Assembly (NCBI RefSeq): GCF_000717055.1
Contig: NZ_JNXI01000005.1
Location: 62,001 to 126,000, forward strand
DNA: 64,000 nucleotides
DNA from: Streptomyces iakyrus
GTDB taxonomy: Bacteria; Actinomycetota; Actinomycetes; Streptomycetales; Streptomycetaceae
Direction: 5' to 3'
A program made the position numbers and the translations under genes. The notes beneath the pieces were generated by a model. The model was not told the DNA's origin. It saw only the letters and a program-made list of their open reading frames with translations, and made no database searches. Below, one piece after another: positions 8,132 to 17,261 of this stretch; within the stretch, counting starts at the first letter, position 1; each line of letters starts with the position of its first letter.

Positions 8132-8457
8132 CCGGTAACCACCGTGTTTCGCATCTTGCGATCATGATGAACGCCGTAGAACCCTGGTCATCTGGTTTTA
8201 CAAGATGCTGCGCATTCGCGGCAGTTGGGGGGCTTTAGGACCGGTTGCGGGATGAGCGGGGGTAGGGGCCCGCGTTCATGAACCGATGCCGTGGGGGGCA
8301 TCATGCAACCGGAAGGTCGCGTTGCCGTGTCTATAGGGTGTGGATGACGTGGTGACTGCGATCCACCACTGATACGTCTGTGAAGGTCGAGGGGGACCTG
8401 GAGCAGACGGTACGAAGCTACGAAACACGCGGCTGTCCGCGTGTGGGGGGATGACTC
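8132..8457 (+). promoter_or_regulatory. Leader/promoter region of cslA with a distant inverted repeat
   Basis: A stretch of 326 nt without a gene. It holds GCATCTTG at 8151-8158 and its complement CAAGATGC at 8201-8208, 42 nt apart. They could be two half-operators or a hairpin. GGGGGGATG-like sequence precedes the cslA start, with GTGGGGGG about 10 nt upstream. No ORF or RNA gene was recognised. Confidence 0.4.
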
Positions 8458-10458
8458 ATGACGTCGAGGCCGACGGGTGCCCGGCAGGACCACGACCCGT
8501 CCCAGACCACCCAGCTCAGGGTGCCCGGACACCGGATGAGCACGACGGGGACGTTCCGGCGGATCAAGAAGACCCTGCCGAGGTACGACTACGAGCACTA
8601 CAGCCGGCTCGCGGGTCCCCTCACCCAGCCGGATCCGGGCAAGCCGTACAAGGTGCAGTACCGCTCGCTGATCTCGCAGGAGCCGCACCGCATCCGGGTC
8701 GCCCTGATGCTGGCCGCGGCCCCGGTGCTGTCCCTGGTGCTGCTGTTCTGGCTGCTCCAGCCGGAGCACTGGACCGAGCGCGACTACCCGGCCTTCGACT
8801 GGCTGCCCGCGCTCGACATGGTGATGCTCGTCTCGATCGGCCTGATCGAGTTCTTCCGCTGCATGAACGTGCTGTCCAACGCGCACGCGACGCTGGTGGC
8901 CCGCGACCCGATCCCGGTGGTGCCCGAGACCGGCACCAGAGTGGCCTTCCTCACCTCCTTCGTGCCCGGCAAGGAGCCGCTGGAGATGGTGACGAAGACC
9001 CTGGAGGCGGCCGTCAAGATCCGCCACCGGGGTCTGATGCACGTCTGGCTGCTCGACGAGGGCGACGACCCCGAGGTGAAGGCGGTCTGCGAGCGCCTCG
9101 GCGTGCACCACTTCTCCCGCAAGGGCGTCGCGAAGTGGAACCAGGCCAAGGGCCCGCACCGCGCCAAGACCAAGCACGGCAACTACAACGCCTGGCTGGA
9201 AGCGCACGGCGACGACTACGACTTCTTCGCCTCGGTCGACACCGACCACGTGCCGCTGCCCAACTACCTGGAGCGGATGCTCGGCTTCTTCCGTGACCCG
9301 GACGTCGGCTTCGTCATCGGCCCGCAGGTCTACGGCAACTACGACAACCCCATCACCAAGGCCGCCGAGTCGCAGCAGTTCCTCTTCCACGCGCTGATCC
9401 AGCGCGCCGGCAACCGCTACGGCTCCCCCATGTTCGTCGGCACGTCCAACGCCGTGCGCATCAAGGCGCTGAAGCAGATCGGCGGTCTGTACGACTCGAT
9501 CACCGAGGACATGGCGACCGGCTTCGAGATGCACCGCCACAAGAACCCCGCGACGGGGAAGAAGTGGCGCTCGGTGTACACGCCGGACGTGCTCGCCGTC
9601 GGTGAGGGCCCCAGCGCCTGGACGGACTTCTTCACCCAGCAGATGCGCTGGTCGCGAGGGACGTACGAGACGATCATCGGGCAGTACTGGAAGGGCTGGT
9701 ACTCGCTGCCGCCGAGCAAGCTCTTCAACTACACGATGATGATCATCTTCTACCCGATGTCGGCCCTCAACTGGATCCTGGCGGCGCTGAGCTGCTGCCT
9801 GTTCCTGGGCCTGGGCGCCTCGGGTGTGAACATCGACCCGGCCGTGTGGCTGATGCTCTACGGCAACGCCTCCGCCCTGCAGATCGGTCTGTACGTCTGG
9901 AACCGCCGGCACAACGTCTCGCCGCACGAGCCGGAGGGCTCCGGCGGTGTGGCCGGCATGGTGATGTCCGCGCTGTCGGCGCCGCTGTACGCGAAGGCGC
10001 TGATCGACTCCGTGCTGCGGCGCAAGAGCAAGTTCGTGGTGACGCCCAAGGGCGACTCGGCGAGCCCGGACCGCTGGTTCGGCACGTTCCGCTACCACTG
10101 GTACTTCGTCGCGATCTTCGGTGGCTCGATCGCCGCCGGCTTCGTCTACGGCCACTCCCACCCCGCGATGATCATCTGGGCGACGTTCGCGCTGCTGATC
10201 ACCGCCTCGCCGGTGTTCGCCTGGCGCTGGCAGCTGCGGCAGGACGCGAAGAAGCCCGCCGCCCACGCCGCGGGACAGCCGCAGGACCCTGCCGGGCCGA
10301 ACCGGACGCAGCCGCCGCCCATCCCGCAGCAGCCGTCGGGGCACGTCCCGCAGCAGAAGCCCACGTGGGCCGCCACCCCGGGCGCACACGGGGAGGTCGG
10401 GGGAACCGACCAGACCATGCAGATCGCCCTTGGTGGACTTGGGGGACGTAAGGAATGA
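8458..10458 (+). CDS. cslA: Cellulose synthase-like glycosyltransferase CslA
   Basis: A 666-residue membrane GT2 enzyme that polymerises a beta-glucan at growing hyphal tips. Two N-terminal membrane helices precede the GT domain. Its motifs are LLDEGDD, the DxD in SVDTDHVP (about residue 260), TED in DSITEDMATGF (about 348) and QQMRW in the Q/RxxRW position (about 394). At least five more membrane helices and a cytosolic Pro/Gln-rich tail follow. The gene overlaps glxA by 4 nt. In S. coelicolor and S. lividans CslA and GlxA act together in aerial growth and pellet formation, and the order here is the same. Confidence 0.95.
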   Translation: MTSRPTGARQDHDPSQTTQLRVPGHRMSTTGTFRRIKKTLPRYDYEHYSRLAGPLTQPDPGKPYKVQYRSLISQEPHRIRVALMLAAAPVLSLVLLFWLLQPEHWTERDYPAFDWLPALDMVMLVSIGLIEFFRCMNVLSNAHATLVARDPIPVVPETGTRVAFLTSFVPGKEPLEMVTKTLEAAVKIRHRGLMHVWLLDEGDDPEVKAVCERLGVHHFSRKGVAKWNQAKGPHRAKTKHGNYNAWLEAHGDDYDFFASVDTDHVPLPNYLERMLGFFRDPDVGFVIGPQVYGNYDNPITKAAESQQFLFHALIQRAGNRYGSPMFVGTSNAVRIKALKQIGGLYDSITEDMATGFEMHRHKNPATGKKWRSVYTPDVLAVGEGPSAWTDFFTQQMRWSRGTYETIIGQYWKGWYSLPPSKLFNYTMMIIFYPMSALNWILAALSCCLFLGLGASGVNIDPAVWLMLYGNASALQIGLYVWNRRHNVSPHEPEGSGGVAGMVMSALSAPLYAKALIDSVLRRKSKFVVTPKGDSASPDRWFGTFRYHWYFVAIFGGSIAAGFVYGHSHPAMIIWATFALLITASPVFAWRWQLRQDAKKPAAHAAGQPQDPAGPNRTQPPPIPQQPSGHVPQQKPTWAATPGAHGEVGGTDQTMQIALGGLGGRKE

Positions 10459-12395
10459 ACGACCGTGCAGGCCGCCGCCGGGCCCGTCGACTCGCGATCG
10501 GCACGGCGGTGGTACTCGCGCTGGCCGGGATGAACGGGCCGTGGCTCTACCGCTTCAGCACCGAGAAATACCACCAGTACAAGATCAACCAGCCGGAGTA
10601 CAAGGCCGCGAACGGCAAGTGGGAGATCATCGATTTCCCCGAGGAGTACCGGCAGAACACCATCCACGCGGCGCTGCTGCGCACCGGCAAGGTGCTGCTC
10701 GTCGCGGGGTCGGGCAACGACCAGGACAACTTCGACGCGAAGAAGTTCGACACCAGGATCTGGGACCCGGTCAAGGGCACCATCAAGAAGGTCCCCACAC
10801 CGGCCGACCTGTTCTGCACCGGCCACACCCAGCTCGCCAACGGCAACCTGCTGATCGCGGGCGGCACCAAGCGCTACGAGAAGCTCAAGGGTGACGTCAC
10901 CAAGGCCGGCGGCCTGATGATCGTCCACAACGAGAACCCGGACAAGCCGATAACGCTGCCCGCGGGGACGAAGTTCACCGGCAAGAACAACGGCAAGACC
11001 TTCGTCTCGAAGGACCCGGTGCTGGTGCCGCGCGCCAAGAAGGTCTTCGACAAGGCGACCGGCAGGTTCCTGCGCAACGACCCCGGTCTCGGCCGGATCT
11101 ACGTCGAAGCGCAGAAGCGGGGCAAGAAATACGAGACGGGCACGCAGGACAACTACCGCGTGCACGGCCTGAAGGGCGCCGACGCCAAGAACACCTACGG
11201 CATCGCGCAGAAGCTCGCGCTCGACAAGAAGGACTTCCAGGGCATCCGGGACGCCTTCGAGTTCGATCCCGTGGCCGAGAAGTACATCAAGGTCGACCCG
11301 ATGAAGGAGGCCCGCTGGTACCCGACGCTCACCACCCTGAGCGACGGGAAGATCCTCAGCGTCTCCGGCCTCGACGACATCGGCCAGCTGGTCCCGGGCA
11401 AGAACGAGGTCTTCGACCCGAAGACCAGGAAGTGGACCTACACCGACAAGGTCCGGCAGTTCCCGACCTACCCGGCGCTGTTCCTCATGCAGAACGGCAA
11501 GGTCTTCTACTCCGGGTCCAACGCGGGCTACGGGCCGGACGACGTGGGCCGTGAGCCGGGCGTGTGGGACGTCGACACCAACAAGTTCTCGAAGATCCCG
11601 GGTCTGAGCGACCCCACGCTGATGGAGACGTCGGGCACGGTGCTGCTGCCGCCGGCGCAGGACGAGAAGTACATGGTGGTCGGCGGCGGTGGCGTCGGCG
11701 AGTCCGAGGAGTCCAGCGAGAAGACCCGGATCGTCGACCTGAAGGAGGCGGACCCGCGTTTCGAGGACGGGCCGTCCCTGGACAAGGGCACGCGCTACCC
11801 CAACGCCTCGATCCTGCCCGACGACAGCGTGCTGATCTCCGGCGGTTCGGAGGACTACCGCGGACGCGGCGACTCCAACATCTTCGAGGCGCGGCTGTAC
11901 GACACGGAGAAGAACGAGCTCAAGCGCGTCGCCGACCCGCTGGTGGGCCGCAACTACCACTCCGGGTCGATCCTGCTGCCCGACGGCCGCGTGATGTTCT
12001 TCGGCTCCGACTCGCTCTATGCGGACGCGGCCAACACCAAGCCGGGCGAGTTCGAGCAGCGCATCGAGATCTACACGCCGCCGTACCTCTACGGCGACGG
12101 GGACCGGCCCTCGCTGTCGGGCGGGCCGCAGACCATCGAGCGCGGTGGGACGGGGACGTTCACCTCGTCGGACGCGGCGAAGGTCAAGAAGGTCCGGCTG
12201 ATCCGGCCGAGCGCCGCCACGCACGTCACCGACGTCGACCAGCGGTCCATAGCCCTGGACTTCGAGGCGTCCGGCAGCAAGCTGACCGTGACCGTGCCGG
12301 AGAACCGGAACCTGGTCCAGGCGGGCTGGTACATGATGTTCGTGACGGACGCCGACGGGACCCCGAGCAAGGCGCAGTGGGTCAAGGTGCCCTGA
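10455..12395 (+). CDS. glxA: Radical copper oxidase GlxA (galactose-oxidase-like)
   Basis: A 646-residue extracellular, membrane-anchored copper-radical oxidase. One N-terminal membrane helix (about residues 12-28) is followed by a Kelch-type beta propeller and a C-terminal domain of unknown fold with immunoglobulin-like strands. Cys121 (DLFCTGH) and Tyr289 (EARWYPT) are placed as expected for the Tyr-Cys cofactor, with stacking Trp288. Tyr501-His502 (GRNYHSGS) and a late His (SAATHVTD) supply copper ligands. These positions match what I recall for the S. lividans enzyme. It is coupled to cslA by an ATGA overlap and probably modifies the CslA glucan. Confidence 0.95.
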   Translation: MNDRAGRRRARRLAIGTAVVLALAGMNGPWLYRFSTEKYHQYKINQPEYKAANGKWEIIDFPEEYRQNTIHAALLRTGKVLLVAGSGNDQDNFDAKKFDTRIWDPVKGTIKKVPTPADLFCTGHTQLANGNLLIAGGTKRYEKLKGDVTKAGGLMIVHNENPDKPITLPAGTKFTGKNNGKTFVSKDPVLVPRAKKVFDKATGRFLRNDPGLGRIYVEAQKRGKKYETGTQDNYRVHGLKGADAKNTYGIAQKLALDKKDFQGIRDAFEFDPVAEKYIKVDPMKEARWYPTLTTLSDGKILSVSGLDDIGQLVPGKNEVFDPKTRKWTYTDKVRQFPTYPALFLMQNGKVFYSGSNAGYGPDDVGREPGVWDVDTNKFSKIPGLSDPTLMETSGTVLLPPAQDEKYMVVGGGGVGESEESSEKTRIVDLKEADPRFEDGPSLDKGTRYPNASILPDDSVLISGGSEDYRGRGDSNIFEARLYDTEKNELKRVADPLVGRNYHSGSILLPDGRVMFFGSDSLYADAANTKPGEFEQRIEIYTPPYLYGDGDRPSLSGGPQTIERGGTGTFTSSDAAKVKKVRLIRPSAATHVTDVDQRSIALDFEASGSKLTVTVPENRNLVQAGWYMMFVTDADGTPSKAQWVKVP

Positions 12396-12405
12396 CAGGC
12401 AAACG

Positions 12406-12441
12406 GAAAGGGGCGCTCTCCTCGCGGAGAGCGCCCCTTTC
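12406..12441. terminator. Bidirectional terminator between glxA and the GH6 gene
   Basis: A perfect 16-bp stem (12406-12421 with 12426-12441) around a TCGC loop, starting GAAAGGGG and ending CCCCTTTC. It lies between convergent genes and can serve both. Confidence 0.88.
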
Positions 12442-12465
12442 GTTCGGGCCGGTGAGGACCGCTCG

Positions 12466-13503
12466 TCAGCCGGAGGCCTTCGCCAGCTTCAGGGCGTAGT
12501 CCGCCCACCACTGGCCGGCCTTGGGTCCGCCCTTGCATTCGCCGTCCGACTCGCCCGGCCGCTTCACCCACAGGTAGGCGTCGACCAGCGGGTCGGCCGT
12601 CTTCGTCGTCGGGGTCTCCCCCAGGGAGCGGCCCGGCGGGTTGCACCAGCGCTCGTCGGGCTTGCCGTCGGTGTAGGGGCCCTTGCCGTTGCGGCTGGTG
12701 TCGATGACGAAGTGCTTGCCGCCGACCTTGGCGGACAGCTTCTTGCCGTAGGCGATGGAGTCTTCGGTGGAGTAGAAGTTGGAGACGTTGACCGAGAAGC
12801 CGTCGGCCTGTGCGATGCCCGCGCGGTTCAGCGGTTCGAAGATCTGGTCGGGGTTCTGCCAGCCGGCGTTGCCCGCGTCGAGGTAGACCTTCGTGTTCTT
12901 CAGGGACTTCAGCTTGGTGACGGCGCCTTTGAGGAGGTCGTAGCGCTCCTCGTGGAACTGCTGGGGCGTGCAGCCGTCGACGAGGTGGAGCAGCGCGTCC
13001 GGCTCCAGGACGATCGTGGCGGGCCGGTCTCCGATGCCCGCGGCCACGCCGTCGACCCAGTCGCGGTAGGCGTCGCCGTCGGCGGCACCGCCCTGCGAGT
13101 ACTGGCCGCAGTCGCGGTGCGGGATGTTGTAGAGGACCAGCAGGGCCGTGCGGCCGGCCTTCTCGGCGGCTTCGGTGAGGCCGCGGGTCTGCTGCTGCGG
13201 GTCGTCCGGGCCGATCCATTCGGCGGTCGGCTGCTCGGCGATCTTGCGGATCTCCTCGGCTTCCCGCTTGTTGCCCGACTTCTCCAGCTCGGCGACCTGC
13301 TGGGCCGCGGTCCCGTCCGGATTGACCCAGAACGGGGCTTTCTCCTTGGGCTGTTGGGTGATCCCCGCGCCCGCGTCGGCGGGCTCGTCCGATCCGTCTC
13401 CTCCGTCGGAGGAGGAACACCCCGTGATCAGCAGTGCCGCCCCCAGCACCACTGCGGACATCCGCCTCCCGGCGAACACCCCGGCCCCCCTGCTGCCGTA
13501 CAT
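12466..13503 (-). CDS. cslZ: GH6 family glucanase lipoprotein (CslZ-type)
   Basis: A 345-residue secreted beta-1,4-glucanase-like lipoprotein. The signal peptide ends in a lipobox (LLITGC). The GH6 domain has YNIPHRDCGQYS with the catalytic aspartate, ATIVLEPDALLH, VYLDAGNAGW, FSVNVSNFYST and IDTSRNGKGP, then PLVDAYLWVKRPGESDGEC. The ATG at 13503 has GGGGGAG upstream; the longer frame lacks a site. It converges on cslA-glxA, and the S. coelicolor csl locus has such an enzyme, thought to process the glucan. The membrane anchor places it at the cell surface. Confidence 0.88.
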   Translation of the reverse strand: MYGSRGAGVFAGRRMSAVVLGAALLITGCSSSDGGDGSDEPADAGAGITQQPKEKAPFWVNPDGTAAQQVAELEKSGNKREAEEIRKIAEQPTAEWIGPDDPQQQTRGLTEAAEKAGRTALLVLYNIPHRDCGQYSQGGAADGDAYRDWVDGVAAGIGDRPATIVLEPDALLHLVDGCTPQQFHEERYDLLKGAVTKLKSLKNTKVYLDAGNAGWQNPDQIFEPLNRAGIAQADGFSVNVSNFYSTEDSIAYGKKLSAKVGGKHFVIDTSRNGKGPYTDGKPDERWCNPPGRSLGETPTTKTADPLVDAYLWVKRPGESDGECKGGPKAGQWWADYALKLAKASG

Positions 13504-13632
13504 CCAACTCCCCCTTGGGTGCAGCGTGACAAGTCTCAATCCTGACATACGTCCCGTGGCACCCACGAGGCGAACCCCACCTGCGCGGATGCCGCAGCGC
13601 CACCGTGCCGGGCCCGGGCCCCGCCGGGTCCG

Positions 13633-14310
13633 TCAGAGGCCGGTCCCCGTCAGGTACGCCGAGACGACCACGTTCGCCGTGTAGCTGCGGGTCGTACGGT
13701 CGAAGCTGCCGCCGCAGGTGACCAGCCGCAGTTCGGCCCGCCCCGACTCGCGGGGCCCGTAGGCCTGGTGGGCGTCGAAGCGGTCGCGGGTGAGGACCTG
13801 GACGGACTCGACGGTGAACTCGGCGACCTTCGCGTCGGCCCGCAGCACCCGGATCGTCTGGCCGGGCCGCATGGCGCTGACCTTGTAGAAGACGGCCGGC
13901 CGGGTGTCGGTGTCGACATGACCGACCATCAGTGCGGTGCCCGGCGCCCCGGGCGCGACCCCGCCGGCGTACCAGCCGACCACGCCCGGCTGGTCGTACG
14001 GCGGCGGGTCGAGCGCCCCGTCGGCGTCGAGGCCGCGGGCCACCACGGGGGCCTGGACGCCGAGCCCGGGGATGTCGACGCGCTGCGGCAGCGCGTCCCC
14101 CAGCGGGCGGTGCTCGGGCGGCAGCTTGATGTCCGGGGGCCGTCCGGCCGCCGCCATATCGCCCGTGGTGGGGGCGGAGATACCGTGCCGCATCTCGGTG
14201 ACCTCGCGGCCCCACAGCCACAGCCCGAGCAGCAGCACGACCCAGGCCATGCCGGTCAGCAGGCGGCCGGTGCCGGACAAGCGTCTCTCCATGTGATCGC
14301 GATCCCGCAT
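13633..14310 (-). CDS. Class F sortase
   Basis: A 225-residue membrane-anchored transpeptidase. One N-terminal helix (about residues 17-34) precedes the sortase barrel with catalytic His131 (MVGHVDT), Cys199 (RLVTCGG) and Arg208 (TTRSY). The VDIPGLGVQAPVV entry strand is typical of class F. It lies 2 nt after the stop of a secreted-protein gene on the same strand, which is a recurrent pair in actinobacteria, so that protein or its relatives are candidate partners. Its recognition motif is not evident from the sequence. Confidence 0.87.
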   Translation of the reverse strand: MRDRDHMERRLSGTGRLLTGMAWVVLLLGLWLWGREVTEMRHGISAPTTGDMAAAGRPPDIKLPPEHRPLGDALPQRVDIPGLGVQAPVVARGLDADGALDPPPYDQPGVVGWYAGGVAPGAPGTALMVGHVDTDTRPAVFYKVSAMRPGQTIRVLRADAKVAEFTVESVQVLTRDRFDAHQAYGPRESGRAELRLVTCGGSFDRTTRSYTANVVVSAYLTGTGL

Positions 14311-14312
14311 GG

Positions 14313-15023
14313 TCAGTCCGTCCCGCGGCCCCGGCGGACACCGCGTCGCAGCGCGACGATCACCGCGGCGGCCACCCCCGCGAGCACCAGCCCGGTCACC
14401 CCCTGCGCCGCGCCGGGACCGGTGCCCCGCTCCTCGGCGGCGACGCGCTCGGCGGCACCGCCACCGCCCGCCCGGACGGGGGCGACGGGCGAGGCCGGCG
14501 CACCGGGCCGGTGCGAGGGGAACGCCTCCCGGTCACGGCCGGGAGCGGACGGCTGCCCGCCTCCTTCCGGCGCGGGCTGCTGCCCGGCTTCGCCGTTTGC
14601 GGCCTCGCCGTTCGCCGGCTCACCGTGCGCGAGCGGCTGTCCACCGGCTCCGGGCGCGGAGAGCGGTGCGGCGTCGGGCCGCCGCGCCGCGCTGTCCCGG
14701 ACGGTGAGGGTGGCGGTCTGCTGCGCGGCACCGCAGGTGATCCGCACGGCGTACGAACCCGCCTCGGCCGTGGAGCGGACGCGGCTCTCACCGGCGAGCT
14801 CGCGCGCTCCGGTGACAGTCAGCCGGGCGTCGGCGACGAACGCCGCCGAGGCGGCCACGGCCGTCCGCTGGGCGCAGCCGGTCAGGCGGAGTGTGACGTC
14901 ACTGCCGGGGGCGGGGGCCGCCGGGGTCACCGAGACGCTCTCCCCGTCCGCCCCGTACGCCGAGGGGGCGAGGGCGGCGACGGCCAGGACGCTCGTACAG
15001 ACAGTGACTCGCAGGGAACCCAT
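14313..15023 (-). CDS. Secreted, membrane-anchored protein paired with the class F sortase
   Basis: A 236-residue protein. A signal peptide (about residues 1-24, ending AYGA) is followed by an about 85-residue beta-sandwich-like domain with two Cys (LTGCAQ, RITCGAA) that could form a disulfide. A long Ala/Gly/Pro-rich linker with a repeated GEPANGEAANGEA pattern leads to a C-terminal membrane helix (VLAGVAAAVIVAL) and an Arg-rich tail. There is no LPxTG-like motif before the helix. Probably a cell-surface protein; specific function unknown. Confidence 0.7.
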   Translation of the reverse strand: MGSLRVTVCTSVLAVAALAPSAYGADGESVSVTPAAPAPGSDVTLRLTGCAQRTAVAASAAFVADARLTVTGARELAGESRVRSTAEAGSYAVRITCGAAQQTATLTVRDSAARRPDAAPLSAPGAGGQPLAHGEPANGEAANGEAGQQPAPEGGGQPSAPGRDREAFPSHRPGAPASPVAPVRAGGGGAAERVAAEERGTGPGAAQGVTGLVLAGVAAAVIVALRRGVRRGRGTD

Positions 15024-15144
15024 CGTGAACCTCCAGATGCCTGGAGCCTCCCCCGCGCGGTGGGCCGCCGCATCCTCAGGAACGCGGCGGCTGCTCCGTA
15101 CGGGTGGCGACGGGTTTGAGTCCCTCGTGTGCCGGCGCCCGGGC

Positions 15145-15924
15145 TCAGACCCGGTCGACGAGGTCCGCGATCGAGTCCAGGACCTGCGACGGCCGGTACG
15201 GGAAGTCCTCGACCTGTTCGGGCCGGGTCAGGCCGGTGAGCACCAGGAACGTCTCCATGCCGGCCTCCATGCCGGCCAGCACGTCGGTGTCCATGCGGTC
15301 GCCGATCATCGCGCTGGTCTCGGAGTGCGCCCCGATGGCGTTCAGCCCGGTCCGCATCATCAGCGGATTCGGCTTGCCCGCGAAGTACGGCTTCTTGCCG
15401 GTCGCCTGGGTGATCAGCGCGGCCACCGCGCCGGTCGCGGGCAGCGGCCCCTCGGTGGAGGGACCCGTCTCGTCAGGGTTGGTGCAGATGAAGCGGGCGC
15501 CGCCGAGGATGAGCCGCACCGCCTTCGTCATGGCCTCGAAGGAGTACGTGCGGGTCTCGCCGAGGACGACGTAGTCCGGCTCGTGGTCGGTCAGGATGTA
15601 GCCGATGTCGTGCAGCGCGGTGGTCAGGCCGGCTTCGCCGATGACGTACGCCGAACCGCCCGGCCGCTGGTCGTCCAGGAACTGGGCGGTGGCCAGGGCC
15701 GAGGTCCAGATGCTCTCGATCGGCACCTCCAGGCCCATGCGGCGCAGCCGGGCGTGCAGGTCGCGCGGGGTGTACATCGAGTTGTTGGTGAGGACCAGGA
15801 AGGGCTTCCCGGACTCGCGCAGCTTCTTCAGGAAGGCGTCGGCGCCGGGGATCGGAACGCCCTCGTGGATGAGCACACCGTCCATGTCGGTGAGCCACGA
15901 CTCGATGGGCTTGCGGTCTGCCAT
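15145..15924 (-). CDS. HAD-IIA family hydrolase (NagD-like phosphatase)
   Basis: A 259-residue cytosolic phosphatase. Motif I is LTDMDGVLIHEG, motif II LTNNS, the cap region holds IGEAGL and CTNPDETGPSTEG, motif III has the lysine in FAGKPNPL, and motif IV is MIGDRMDTDV. This is the full set of a HAD-IIA enzyme such as NagD or PGP-like phosphatases. The substrate cannot be read from sequence. It stands alone, with about 120 nt to the upstream sortase-linked gene. Confidence 0.88.
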   Translation of the reverse strand: MADRKPIESWLTDMDGVLIHEGVPIPGADAFLKKLRESGKPFLVLTNNSMYTPRDLHARLRRMGLEVPIESIWTSALATAQFLDDQRPGGSAYVIGEAGLTTALHDIGYILTDHEPDYVVLGETRTYSFEAMTKAVRLILGGARFICTNPDETGPSTEGPLPATGAVAALITQATGKKPYFAGKPNPLMMRTGLNAIGAHSETSAMIGDRMDTDVLAGMEAGMETFLVLTGLTRPEQVEDFPYRPSQVLDSIADLVDRV

Positions 15925-16032
15925 GTGCGGGATCTCCTGCCGTACGCGGTCCAGCGTGCGACCCAGCCTAGACAGTGGCGGGATCTTGCGGAATGGCCCG
16001 CGTGCGGCGTCCCGACTGGCGGGACGCCCTGC

Positions 16033-16815
16033 TCAGCGGCGACGGCGGGCGACGAGCAGGATTCCGGCGCCGGTGAGCAGCAGGGCCGCGGCGGCGGCGA
16101 CCTGCGTGCCGGTGCCCGTCCGGGCCAGTTCCTCCGCGAAGGGGAACCGGTCCTCGCGGGGCGGGACGGAGGCGTCGGGGTCGGTGTCGGGGCGGGTCTC
16201 CTTGCCGGTGTCCGGGCCGGTGTCGGTACCGGTCCCCGCGTCCCCGCCGTCGATCCCGAACCGGTAGTCGTTCGACTGCCCGACCCAGTCGCCGTCGTCG
16301 TCGTGCCGCTGCACCACCGCGGCGTTGGCCGTGACGTCGTTGGGCACGGCGTCCGAGGTGAGCGTGAGCCGCACCTTCACGGTGACGGTCCTGCCCGGCC
16401 CGACGGTGAACCCGGCGAACCGGTCCTCGTCGTCGGCGAACGCCCCGACGAGCTCGTCCTCGCCGGTCTTCTCGAACCGCACGGGGTGGGCCCGCGGCCC
16501 CTCGAAGAATTCGAGGCGCGGCTGGGACGGTTCCAGGGCGCGCTTGTCGTCGACGAGGACGACGACGGGGTGGATGCCGGTGCAGGTCCGGTCGGTCGTG
16601 TTGGTCAGGTCGACGTACCAGGTCCCGAACGCGCCCCCGGCCGTGTAGGAGTCCGGCCCGCCGTGGATGCGGGTGGTGAGCGGGAAGGTGTGGTCGTCGG
16701 GCGCGGCACACGCGGGCGCCGGGGCGTTCGCGCGCGCCGGATGAGCACCGGGGAGCAGGACGGCGGCCGCCGCTGCCGCCGCAAGGCAGAGATGAGCGGG
16801 CGTGCAGAGTCGCAT
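16033..16815 (-). CDS. Cell-wall surface protein with LARTG sorting signal
   Basis: A 260-residue secreted protein. A signal peptide (about residues 1-29, ending ARA) precedes a beta-rich domain with two Cys (PACAAPDD, RTCTGIHP), a Thr/Asp-rich linker (TGTDTGPDTGKETRPD) and a C-terminal LARTGTGT motif, then a hydrophobic helix and RRRR. That is the LAxTG signal used by class E-type sortases in Streptomyces. The ATG at 16815 gives a proper signal peptide; the longer frame from 16857 has a charged start. Target sortase unknown. Confidence 0.78.
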   Translation of the reverse strand: MRLCTPAHLCLAAAAAAAVLLPGAHPARANAPAPACAAPDDHTFPLTTRIHGGPDSYTAGGAFGTWYVDLTNTTDRTCTGIHPVVVLVDDKRALEPSQPRLEFFEGPRAHPVRFEKTGEDELVGAFADDEDRFAGFTVGPGRTVTVKVRLTLTSDAVPNDVTANAAVVQRHDDDGDWVGQSNDYRFGIDGGDAGTGTDTGPDTGKETRPDTDPDASVPPREDRFPFAEELARTGTGTQVAAAAALLLTGAGILLVARRRR

Positions 16816-16911
16816 GATGATGTGACATTCCGACCGCCGAGCGCCACGAGACTTCAAGGACGCGAACCGTCCCCGAACGGCGGCACGGATCCGCCCGGTC
16901 GGCGGACAGAC

Positions 16912-17130
16912 CTACCTGCGCCCCAGGGCCTTCGCGCGCGTGTGGGCCCAGCCGGCGAGGAGGACGCCGACGGCGGTCAGGGCCGCGTAGGTCAGCAGCA
17001 GCGGGACGAAGCCGCCGGGCAGCCCTCCCAGCACCCCGCGCTCACTGTCGTCGATGAGGAGCCGCACGAGCCCCTGGACGCACACCGCCAGCAGCAGCAT
17101 GCCGAGAACCTGAAAGACGTCGTACTTCAT
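16912..17130 (-). CDS. Small two-helix membrane protein
   Basis: A 72-residue protein with two hydrophobic helices (about 8-26 and 40-60) and a basic C terminus (HTRAKALGRR). GGAAAGGAAGG lies 5 nt before the ATG, so it is very probably translated. No family recognised. Divergent from the TetR gene. Confidence 0.65.
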   Translation of the reverse strand: MKYDVFQVLGMLLLAVCVQGLVRLLIDDSERGVLGGLPGGFVPLLLTYAALTAVGVLLAGWAHTRAKALGRR

Positions 17131-17261
17131 GGCCTTCCTTTCCGCGATAAGGGCGACGAGGGCTACGTTACGAACGTATCAATCGATGCGGGTGCTCGGG
17201 CCCTGTGCAGCTGGCAATCTTCTGCTTACGTCACACTTTCTCGACGCGCTACTGTGAAGAG

